9,492 nt of DNA from Candidatus Competibacteraceae bacterium. Its GTDB lineage: Bacteria > Pseudomonadota > Gammaproteobacteria > Competibacterales > Competibacteraceae. The position numbers and the translations under genes are program-made. Positions 1-7,327 of the stretch are shown here, one piece after another; positions within the stretch are counted from its first letter, which is position 1, and every line of letters begins with the position of its first letter. Location of the stretch: the NCBI GenBank assembly GCA_020445005.1, contig JAGRHM010000096.1:1-9492 (forward strand), in the 5' to 3' direction. The notes under the pieces were generated by a model. The model worked only from the letters and a program-made list of their open reading frames with translations, did not search any database and had not been told where the DNA came from.

Positions 1-1169
<1,169 letters not shown>

Positions 1170-1261
1170 GGGATAGAAACGTTGCGGGAATCGTGAATTC
1201 TCTTTACCCGCAGCCCGTTTCAGACTATGTTCCGCGCCATTTGACCGTGGGGCCAAACCGC

Positions 1262-2224
1262 ATGATCAACGCCTTTGAACTTCAACATGGTCGCCTCCAG
1301 CAGATTCAAATCGAAAGCAAGGCTGACCTTGAGCGCACCAAGCCCATCTGGATCGATTTCGACGAACCGGATGACGAAGAGCGGCTTTGGGCCAAGGATC
1401 TGTTCAGGCTAACTTTGCCGGATGAGGACGATTTCGGTGATATCGAAGCCAGCGCCCGTTGCTTCGAGGACGCCAGCGGCGCGTTGCAAATCCGCTCTGA
1501 TTTTTTGATTAACAAGGATGATGAGTCGCGCAACATACCAGTCGCTTTTGTATTCAAGCAGGATATTCTGTTCAGCCTGCATGAAGAGGACTTGCCGGTC
1601 TTCCGTCTGCTGCGAATGCGCGCGCGCCATCAGCCGGGCTATCTCGAAGACAGCCGCGATGTGTTGCTTGATTTGTACGCGACCAGCGTGGAGTATTCCG
1701 CTGATTCGTTGGAGGGTGTTTATGCCGCTTTGGAAGAGATCGGCAATCGGGTCTTAAAAGCGCGTTTGACGGACCAGGCGGCGGGCGACGTGCTCGCCCA
1801 TATTGCTCGGGAAGAAGACTTGAATGGACGCATTCGCCGTAACATGATGGACACGCGCCGCGCCATTTCCTTCCTGATGCGCCGACGGTTGCTTTCGACC
1901 GATCAGATCGAAGAAGCGCGGCAAATTTTGCGGGATATCGAATCGCTGGACGGACACACGTCGTTCCTGTTCGAGAAGATCAATTTTCTGATGGACGCAA
2001 CCGTCGGTTTTATTAATATTAACCAGAATAAAATCATTAAAATATTCTCGGTAGTCTCGGTAGCTTTGCTGCCGCCGACGCTGATCGCCAGTATTTACGG
2101 CATGAATTTCGAGTTCATGCCCGAACTGAAATGGGCACTGGGCTATCCAACTGCACTTGGGCTGATGGCGGCTTCGGTCGCTGCGCCGTTCTGGTTCTTT
2201 TTCCGCAAGGGCTGGTTGAAGTAG
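1262..2224 (+). CDS. corA: magnesium/cobalt transport protein CorA
   Basis: A 320-residue inner-membrane channel of the CorA family for Mg2+ (also Co2+, Ni2+) influx, working as a homopentamer with a large cytoplasmic N-terminal domain. The sequence shows the acidic helical cytoplasmic domain (residues ~1-255), including the EDIEASAR-like block and the LRDIESL stretch. A first membrane segment spans about 262-279 (FSVVSVALLPPTLIASIY), followed by the signature Gly280-Met281-Asn282 of the selectivity filter, the periplasmic EFMPELKW loop, a second membrane segment (~294-314) and a short basic tail. Length and motif spacing match E. coli CorA (316 residues). The frame stays open upstream to 1133, but the start at 1262 (MINAFEL) aligns with the family's N-terminus. 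Its SD-like GTGGGG is only modest. A 92-base gap separates it from the previous gene, so it may have its own promoter, though I see no clear one. Confidence 0.95.
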   Translation: MINAFELQHGRLQQIQIESKADLERTKPIWIDFDEPDDEERLWAKDLFRLTLPDEDDFGDIEASARCFEDASGALQIRSDFLINKDDESRNIPVAFVFKQDILFSLHEEDLPVFRLLRMRARHQPGYLEDSRDVLLDLYATSVEYSADSLEGVYAALEEIGNRVLKARLTDQAAGDVLAHIAREEDLNGRIRRNMMDTRRAISFLMRRRLLSTDQIEEARQILRDIESLDGHTSFLFEKINFLMDATVGFININQNKIIKIFSVVSVALLPPTLIASIYGMNFEFMPELKWALGYPTALGLMAASVAAPFWFFFRKGWLK

Positions 2225-2254
2225 ATTTCCCGTTCCTGACCCATTGGAGACGCC

Positions 2255-2767
2255 ATGTCCATCACGAATCCGACTGATCAGAATCTTTATGAATTAGCCG
2301 TGCAAGTAGGCGACGCCCTGCGCGCCCGGAATCAGATGCTGGCGGTTGCGGAATCCTGCACCGGCGGCTGGATCGGCAAGGTGATTACCGATGTGGCGGG
2401 TAGTTCCAAATGGTTCGACTGTGGTTTTGTCACCTACAGCAACACGGCCAAGTCCGAGATACTGGGCGTTCAGGAAGCAACATTGGCCAAACATAGCGCA
2501 GTCAGCGCGGAAACCGTGATCGAGATGGCGATGAGGACTCTGGCGTGCAGTCGCGCGGATATTGCGGTGGCCGTCAGCGGCATCGCGGGTCCGGATGGCG
2601 GCGGTCCTCAAAAGCCTGTTGGGACGGTTTATCTGGCCTGGGCGTTGCGCAGCGGCCTAATGCAGACGCAAGTTTGCCGCTTTGCCGGCGATCGCGAAGC
2701 GGTGCGGCGACAAACCGTTGCAATGGCCTTGCAGGGCATACTGGATGAGTTTATCGAACGCCCCTGA
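2255..2767 (+). CDS. pncC: nicotinamide-nucleotide amidase PncC (CinA C-terminal domain)
   Basis: A 170-residue stand-alone CinA C-terminal domain, the size of E. coli PncC/YgaD (165 residues). The family hydrolyses nicotinamide mononucleotide to nicotinate mononucleotide and ammonia in NAD recycling. The active-site motif AVAESCTGG places the catalytic serine at residue 34. Further family motifs are the VTYSNTAK block, the SAVSAETV block, the VAVSGIAGPDGG glycine-rich loop and KPVGTVYLAW. The N-terminal MoCF domain of full-length CinA is absent. The start has a good Shine-Dalgarno GGAGA at 2246-2250, four bases before the ATG. Placement upstream of recA is the common gammaproteobacterial arrangement. 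The 3' end overlaps thpR by 23 bases, so the two are probably co-translated. Confidence 0.95.
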   Translation: MSITNPTDQNLYELAVQVGDALRARNQMLAVAESCTGGWIGKVITDVAGSSKWFDCGFVTYSNTAKSEILGVQEATLAKHSAVSAETVIEMAMRTLACSRADIAVAVSGIAGPDGGGPQKPVGTVYLAWALRSGLMQTQVCRFAGDREAVRRQTVAMALQGILDEFIERP

Positions 2768-3281
2768 GGGACAACGGCGCCTGTTCCTGGCGCTTTGGCC
2801 CGAGGAGAGCGAACGTCAGCAGATGGCAAAGCTGGCGGCGCAGGTCGCTGGTCGGCGGCAGGTGCGTGACGCCAATCTGCACCTCACACTGGTTTTTCTG
2901 GGCGCGACGACTCCCGATCAGTTAGCAGCCTACCAAACTGCGTTGGCCGATGTGGCGATACCCAACCTGGAACTGGCCCTGGATCGCTACGGCTACTGGC
3001 CGCAACCGCGCATCCTGTGGCTGGGGTCCAATCGCACGCCGCCGGAGTTGTATGAGCTGGTCGCGGAACTCCACCGACGTTTGCGTGGTTGTGGCTTTGT
3101 TCCGGAACGACGGGCGTTTCAGGCCCATATCACCCTGGCCCGGCGGTTTAATGGATCTGTTCCCACCGAACTGCTGGAAATGCCGGTGCGCTGGCAGGTC
3201 AACGAAATCGCTTTGGTCGAATCGCTGTCCTCGCCAGAGGGTTCCCGTTATGAGGTGGTGCGCCGTTGGCCGGAGGGCTAG
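2745..3281 (+). CDS. thpR: RNA 2',3'-cyclic phosphodiesterase / 2'-5' RNA ligase
   Basis: A 178-residue 2H-phosphoesterase family protein, close to E. coli ThpR/LigT (176 residues). Both hallmark motifs are present: His46-Leu-Thr48-Leu and His128-Ile-Thr130-Leu. The family hydrolyses RNA 2',3'-cyclic phosphates and can reversibly join RNA ends through 2'-5' bonds. Other family features are the RLFLALWP N-terminal strand, VRDANLHLTLVFLG, and the closing VNEIALVESLSS-type strand. The frame is open from 2682, but the ATG at 2745 (MSLSNAPEG) gives the usual distance to the first strand and has a GCAGGG about nine bases upstream. The start lies inside the last 23 bases of pncC, which implies coupled translation. 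It is a housekeeping-type gene between pncC and recA. Confidence 0.93.
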   Translation: MSLSNAPEGQRRLFLALWPEESERQQMAKLAAQVAGRRQVRDANLHLTLVFLGATTPDQLAAYQTALADVAIPNLELALDRYGYWPQPRILWLGSNRTPPELYELVAELHRRLRGCGFVPERRAFQAHITLARRFNGSVPTELLEMPVRWQVNEIALVESLSSPEGSRYEVVRRWPEG

Positions 3282-3345
3282 GTTTAAACAGTTTATTTAT
3301 GGGATAATTGTTACATTCTCATTTGATTGAAGGGGGAGACAAGGG
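3282..3345 (+). promoter_or_regulatory. recA upstream region: candidate -10, imperfect inverted repeat and ribosome binding site
   Basis: This AT-rich gap is the only non-coding stretch before recA. It contains a -10-like GATAAT (3303-3308) without a convincing -35 at the usual spacing. It also holds an imperfect inverted repeat whose arms are AAACAGTTTAT (3286-3296) and ATAATTGTT (3304-3312), one base off perfect pairing. The 8-base palindrome GTTTAAAC (3282-3289) overlaps the left arm. A strong Shine-Dalgarno GGGGGAG (3332-3338) lies seven bases before the recA ATG. I see no E. coli-type LexA box (CTGT-N8-ACAG), so if the SOS response controls this recA, the operator differs from the E. coli consensus. 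The repeat is seen; its role as an operator is inference. Confidence 0.4.
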
Positions 3346-5511
3346 ATGGATGACAACAAGAAAAAGGCGCTGGCGGGTGCATTGACGCAGATTGAACGTC
3401 AATTTGGCAAGGGGGCTGTTATGCGGCTGGGCGACACCAGTGCGGCGGTGCGCAATGTAGCGACGGTGTCCACCGGGTCCCTGGGTCTGGATATCGCCCT
3501 GGGTATTGGAGGACTACCGCGCGGACGAGTGACGGAAATTTACGGTCCGGAATCGTCCGGAAAAACGACGTTGGCTTTGCAAGTCGTCGCCGAAGTTCAG
3601 CGGACAGGCGGTTGCGCGGCGTTCATCGACGCCGAACATGCTCTGGATCCGGTATACGCCGCCAAGCTGGGCGTCAATGTCGATGATTTGCTGATTTCGC
3701 AGCCAGATACCGGCGAACAGGCGCTCGAAATCGCCGACATGCTGGTGCGCTCCGGGGCGGTGGAAATCGTGGTCATCGACTCGGTGGCGGCGCTGACCCC
3801 CAAGGCCGAAATCGAAGGCGACATGGGCGATTCCCACGTCGGTCTGCACGCCCGCCTGATGAGCCAGGCTTTGCGCAAGCTCACCGCCAACATCAAACGC
3901 TCGAATACCCTGGTTATTTTTATCAATCAAATCAGGATGAAAATCGGGGTGATGTTCGGATGTTTCAATTATGGCGCGCGGGTCGTTCTGGCGGATGGTT
4001 CCACAGAGAAAATTGGCAAGATCGTCAATCAAAAACGCCCTGTCGAAGTGTTATCCATGGATCCTGAGACGGGTCGTATCGAACCTCGTCCAGTCGTCAA
4101 ATGGTTCCGCAATGGCGCAACCGATGAGTGGCTTTATTTCGAGGCGGCAGCGGGTGGCGGTTCCGGGCGCCGCAAATTCACTTGCACCGCCAACCATTTG
4201 ATCTTTACTCCAAATGGTGAGCGCCGTGCAGGCCAACTGCAAATCGGCGATGAAGTGTTGGTGGCCGCCAAGCATTACGCTTTGAGCGAAGATCAGCGCC
4301 AATTGATCCTGGGGAGTCTATTAGGAGATGGATCCCTGCGTTATGCGTCGGAGCAAAATGTCTCTTTCCGAGTAGGGCATGGCGAGCAGCAACGATCTTA
4401 CTGCCAATGGAAATGGGAGATACTGGCTCCGTTCGCCAACAAAATCGGTAAAACCGGCAAAGGCTTTGGCTTTGATACCCTTCCCATGCGCCAGCTTGCC
4501 GAGTTGTATAAGCAAGCGTATGGCCCTGAAGGTCGTCAAATCAGCGAAGCGATGCTGGCGGCGCTGGATGCCCGCGCAGTGGCGGTGTGGTATGGCGATG
4601 ACGGTACATTCTCGGGAAGTTACGAATGCTGGGGACACGGCAAGGCCGAGATTGGCTGTGTTAGTCTCTCGATGGCCGATAAGGAACGACTCGCAACCCG
4701 GTTGGAAGAACTGGGTATGGGGCGTCCTACCGTGCGCGAGCATTCATTGTTATTCAGCGGAGAACGGACACGCGCGCTTCATGAGAAGATTGCTCCCTAT
4801 TTACATCCCTCCCTGGATTGCAAACTGCACCCACATTTGCGGGGGCAATTTCATTGGCAGCCGGAAAAAATCGATCCTCATGCAAAAGATCGTCAGCTTG
4901 CTGCCCGCACCGAGTTACGCGCGGCGCCCATGCAGGTGACTCGTAAGGAAACCCGTCCGGCTGTGCCGCGCCACCGCATCCGTTTTGATTTGGGAGTGCA
5001 AGGCCGTCATACCTATTTGGTCGATCATGTTGTCGTCCACAATTCCCCGGAAACGACGACAGGCGGCAATGCGCTCAAATTCTACGCTTCGGTGCGCCTG
5101 GACATCCGCCGCATCGGTTCGATCAAGAAAGGTGACGAAGTCATCGGCAACGAAACCCGGGTCAAAGTCGTTAAAAACAAGCTGGCGCCGCCTTTCAAAC
5201 AAGCCGAGTTTGAAATTCTCTATGGCGAAGGCGCGTCCCGGCTGGGCGAGATCATCGACCTCGGCGTTAAACTCGGGCTGATCGACAAATCCGGCGCCTG
5301 GTATAGTTGCCAGGGTACGCGCATCGGCCAGGGCAAGGAAAACGTCCGTGCTTATCTGAAGGAAAATCCTGATCTGGCCCGCGAACTGGAGGACAAGATT
5401 CGCACCCATTTTCTGGCGCGTCCGGATGCGGTGCCGACGACTCCGGAACAGGGTGAGGAGAGTGAGGACGACCTGCCCGGTTCCCCCGATGAGCTGGACG
5501 CGGACCTCTAA
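3346..5511 (+). CDS. recA: recombinase RecA precursor, interrupted by an intein
   Basis: A 721-codon precursor of RecA, the ATP-dependent recombinase that forms filaments on single-stranded DNA, exchanges strands and triggers LexA self-cleavage. Extein residues 1-205 and 567-721 join to a 360-residue RecA of normal length. Walker A is GPESSGKTT (residues 67-75, Lys73, one higher than E. coli Lys72). Walker B is VVIDSVAAL, and loop L2 starts at [13 protein letters not shown]. The C-terminal extein begins SPETTTGG, continues through [16 protein letters not shown] and GAWYS, and ends in the acidic tail typical of RecA. The intein sits in L2 between the residues equivalent to E. coli Gly204 and Asn205, so unspliced protein should not bind DNA productively. 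The Shine-Dalgarno GGGGGAG is seven bases upstream. The 3' end overlaps recX. Confidence 0.97.
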   Translation: MDDNKKKALAGALTQIERQFGKGAVMRLGDTSAAVRNVATVSTGSLGLDIALGIGGLPRGRVTEIYGPESSGKTTLALQVVAEVQRTGGCAAFIDAEHALDPVYAAKLGVNVDDLLISQPDTGEQALEIADMLVRSGAVEIVVIDSVAALTPKAEIEGDMGDSHVGLHARLMSQALRKLTANIKRSNTLVIFINQIRMKIGVMFGCFNYGARVVLADGSTEKIGKIVNQKRPVEVLSMDPETGRIEPRPVVKWFRNGATDEWLYFEAAAGGGSGRRKFTCTANHLIFTPNGERRAGQLQIGDEVLVAAKHYALSEDQRQLILGSLLGDGSLRYASEQNVSFRVGHGEQQRSYCQWKWEILAPFANKIGKTGKGFGFDTLPMRQLAELYKQAYGPEGRQISEAMLAALDARAVAVWYGDDGTFSGSYECWGHGKAEIGCVSLSMADKERLATRLEELGMGRPTVREHSLLFSGERTRALHEKIAPYLHPSLDCKLHPHLRGQFHWQPEKIDPHAKDRQLAARTELRAAPMQVTRKETRPAVPRHRIRFDLGVQGRHTYLVDHVVVHNSPETTTGGNALKFYASVRLDIRRIGSIKKGDEVIGNETRVKVVKNKLAPPFKQAEFEILYGEGASRLGEIIDLGVKLGLIDKSGAWYSCQGTRIGQGKENVRAYLKENPDLARELEDKIRTHFLARPDAVPTTPEQGEESEDDLPGSPDELDADL
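3961..5043 (+). mobile_element. RecA intein with LAGLIDADG homing endonuclease domain
   Basis: An in-frame 361-residue intein (precursor residues 206-566). The N-terminal splicing block starts at Cys206 ([14 protein letters not shown]), and block B has [10 protein letters not shown] with the TxxH motif. The C-terminal blocks are [10 protein letters not shown] and [12 protein letters not shown], with the penultimate His and terminal Asn566, followed by the +1 nucleophile Ser567. All canonical splicing residues are therefore present. The central endonuclease domain carries two LAGLIDADG-type motifs: [12 protein letters not shown] (Asp328, intein position 123) and [12 protein letters not shown] (Asp418/Asp419, intein 213/214). 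Acidic residues are kept in both, so it may still be a homing enzyme. Insertion point and N-terminal sequence resemble the Mycobacterium leprae RecA intein as I remember it, rather than that of M. tuberculosis, which lies further downstream. One sampled line inside is about 52% GC against 57% for an extein line, a small difference. Confidence 0.96.
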
Positions 5512-5986
5512 AAATCGCTCATCCGCCGACCGCGAGACGGCGGAACCACCGATTATTCGCGCCAAGGCTCTGGAGTTGCTGGCCCGGCGCGAACATGCCC
5601 GTCTGGAACTGCGGCAGAAGCTTGCACAGCGCGGCTTTCCCGTTGAGAACATCGATCCCGTGCTGGATCAACTCACCGAGGAACGCTTGCTCGACGAAAG
5701 CCGTTACGCTGAACTTTATGCCTGTAGCCGAGCGGATAAAGGCTATGGACCCTTGCGCATCGCTCGGGAATTGCGCGAACGCGGCGTCCCGCAAGAACTG
5801 GTTGACCGGATGCTGGCGGAACTGGAGGACGAATGGTTGCCCAAACTGCGGGAATTTCATCGCAAGCGTTTCAAGTCCCTGATCCCGGCGGATGTCGCCG
5901 GGCGCATGCAACAAACGCGGGTCTTATGCCAACATGGTTTTACTCTGGAGCAGATTAAGCAGTTGTTTGAGCAAGATTCACCATGA
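5489..5986 (+). CDS. recX: recombination regulatory protein RecX
   Basis: A 165-residue RecX with the usual all-helical tandem-repeat make-up. The pattern is [22 protein letters not shown] near the N-terminus, [36 protein letters not shown] in the middle, and a C-terminal repeat with [13 protein letters not shown]. RecX binds RecA filaments and limits or modulates their activity. The ATG at 5489 is chosen because it gives E. coli-like length (166 residues). An alternative in-frame ATG at 5426 would add 21 arginine-rich residues read from recA's own sequence. Neither start has a clear Shine-Dalgarno. The chosen start overlaps the recA 3' end by 23 bases, so translation probably depends on recA. 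The stop overlaps the next gene (ATGA). A second degenerate copy of the recX tail lies at 7166-7253. Confidence 0.92.
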   Translation: MSWTRTSKNRSSADRETAEPPIIRAKALELLARREHARLELRQKLAQRGFPVENIDPVLDQLTEERLLDESRYAELYACSRADKGYGPLRIARELRERGVPQELVDRMLAELEDEWLPKLREFHRKRFKSLIPADVAGRMQQTRVLCQHGFTLEQIKQLFEQDSP

Positions 5987-7164
5987 CTGATCCTCCTGGC
6001 GATTACCGTATCGCAGAAGTCCTGGCGGTGATTCGCCAGGGCGAAAACAGCTCGGTCGAATTCAAATCCGCCAATGCGCATCCGGATTCCCTAGCGCGGG
6101 AACTGGTTGCCTTCGCGAATACCCAGGGAGGGACGCTGCTGATCGGCGTGGAAGATGATGGCCGTATTTCCGGCCTGACTGGAACCCTCGACTACGAAGA
6201 GCGCATCGCCAATATTGCGCGCCATAACGTCAATCCCCCGATCAACATCGAATCGGCGATGGTTCAGATGTCTGAAGGTCGGGTCTTGCTGGTCAAGGTG
6301 GATCGAGGTCGAGATCGTCCCTATCAGACCGCGCAAAATCAATTCCTGATCCGGGTCGGTTCGACGAACCGCACCGCGACTCAGGGCGAGCTTTTGCGCC
6401 TGTTTCAACAGGCCGGCCTGTTTCACTATGACGCCACCGCAGTCCAGGGAACGGGTATTGCCGGTCTCAATTTGGCCGCGCTGGATCGCTATTTCAATCA
6501 ATACGGTTTCGATCTCAGCGCCGAGGACGATAAACCGCGCATCTTGGCCAATGCCGATATCATGACTGAGACCGGAGAAGCCACCGTCGCCGGCCTGCTG
6601 CTGTTTGGCATCAACCCCCAGCGTTACCTGTCATACGCAGGGATTTCCTTTGCCCATTTTGCCGGTCGCGAAATCACCGAGGAATTGATTGATAAGCAGG
6701 TCATCGAAGGCGTCTTGAGTTTTCAGGTTGATTCGGCGCTGGCGGTGATTCGCCATAATTTGCAACGTCCCAGTCGCATTCAAGGCGCGCGCACCGAGGA
6801 CACGCGCTTTCAATATCCCGAAAAAGTGTTTCGCGAATTGCTGGTCAACGCTGTAGCGCATCGCAACTATGCGATCACCGGGTCACGTATTCGTATCCAG
6901 CTCTTCACCGACCGCATTGAGTTTATCAGCCCGGGCCGATTGCCAAATTCCGTCAGCATCGCCAAGTTGCCCATAGGAGTCTCCTACGCTGTTAATCCGA
7001 TTATTGTCAAATTCATGGAGAACATGCGCTATGTGGATCGGCTGGGGCGCGGCCTGCCCATGGTCTGGCAAGCCGCCCGAAAAAATCAGCGCGACATCCG
7101 CTTTGAAGAGATTGGCGAAGAATTCCAGGTCGTTTTGGGGTTTCAGGAATTGCGTTACCGCTAG
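5983..7164 (+). CDS. AlbA_2 (Schlafen-like) domain and histidine-kinase-like ATPase protein
   Basis: A 393-residue protein of the family annotated as ATP-binding or putative DNA-binding (RecG C-terminal-like, COG2865). The N-terminal AlbA_2/Schlafen-type domain (~14-135) shows GENSSVEFK, then ELVAFANTQGGTLLIGVEDDGRISG, and RVGSTNRTAT near its end. A linker follows, then a GHKL-type ATPase region (~270-393) whose N-box-like helix is ELLVNAVAHRNY (Glu285, Asn289, His293). Downstream are FISPGRLP and the glycine-rich DRLGRGLPMVWQAA. The family has been linked to transcription control and nucleic-acid processing, and no specific substrate is predictable here. The start overlaps the recX stop by ATGA, so it is probably expressed with recA-recX. 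A recX tail remnant starts two bases after its stop, which suggests this gene was inserted behind or into recX. Confidence 0.88.
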   Translation: MTDPPGDYRIAEVLAVIRQGENSSVEFKSANAHPDSLARELVAFANTQGGTLLIGVEDDGRISGLTGTLDYEERIANIARHNVNPPINIESAMVQMSEGRVLLVKVDRGRDRPYQTAQNQFLIRVGSTNRTATQGELLRLFQQAGLFHYDATAVQGTGIAGLNLAALDRYFNQYGFDLSAEDDKPRILANADIMTETGEATVAGLLLFGINPQRYLSYAGISFAHFAGREITEELIDKQVIEGVLSFQVDSALAVIRHNLQRPSRIQGARTEDTRFQYPEKVFRELLVNAVAHRNYAITGSRIRIQLFTDRIEFISPGRLPNSVSIAKLPIGVSYAVNPIIVKFMENMRYVDRLGRGLPMVWQAARKNQRDIRFEEIGEEFQVVLGFQELRYR

Positions 7165-7165
7165 G

Positions 7166-7253
7166 CGGATGCAGCAAACCCGAGTGCTTTATCAGCATGG
7201 ATTTGACGCGAGATATCCTCCTGAAAATACTCCTGCCCGGTGACTTTGCTTAA
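7166..7253 (+). pseudogene. degenerate second copy of the recX 3' end
   Basis: Positions 7166-7204 translate to [13 protein letters not shown], matching [13 protein letters not shown] in recX (5903-5941) at 12 of 13 residues. The bases match at only about 28 of 39, nearly all differences being synonymous. After this block, the same frame ends in a short unrelated tail with a stop at 7241-7243. The next frame gives RDILLKILLPGDFA and a stop at 7251-7253, which looks more like a RecX C-terminal helix, so a frameshift near 7208 is possible. There is no upstream recX sequence: the AlbA_2 gene stop is at 7162-7164. The similarity is seen directly. That it is a relic of a diverged recX left by insertion or recombination is inference. 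Confidence 0.75.
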
Positions 7254-7327
7254 AAACCGGGTATGTTGAACCCGGCGGTTCTGAACGTTACGCTTGTTCA
7301 GTTCCCCGGACCCGCCGAGGAGACCTA
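7254..7327. other. intergenic region with two hairpins upstream of the PLD-J gene
   Basis: Hairpin 1 pairs CCGGGT (7257-7262) with ACCCGG (7270-7275) around a 7-base loop. Read on the minus strand it is followed by a run of five T (7252-7256 reversed), so it could terminate transcription coming from the right. On the + strand it lacks a T tract. Hairpin 2 pairs CTGAAC (7281-7286) with GTTCAG (7296-7301) around a 9-base loop. A weak promoter-like pair, TTGAAC (7266-7271) and TACGCT (7289-7294) at 17 bases, overlaps them. GAGGAGA at 7317-7323 is a strong Shine-Dalgarno four bases before the TTG start of the next gene. The roles are unproven. Confidence 0.35.

Noticed and set aside
1183..1212. 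Inverted repeat TGCGGG / CCCGCA between the amidotransferase gene and corA
   Set aside because: The stem is six bases with an 18-base loop and no following T tract, so it is too weak to call a terminator.
4915..5652. 245-codon open frame on the minus strand opposite recA and recX
   Set aside because: It runs antisense to clearly conserved RecA and RecX coding sequence, and its translation has no recognisable domain. This is usual for GC-rich genes with open antisense frames.
6021..6755. 17-base identical repeat CTGGCGGTGATTCGCCA at 6022-6038 and 6739-6755; the first copy extends to a 7-bp-stem hairpin (6021-6040)
   Set aside because: Both copies are in frame and encode LAVIR within helical protein regions, so shared codon bias is enough to explain them. 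There are only two copies.
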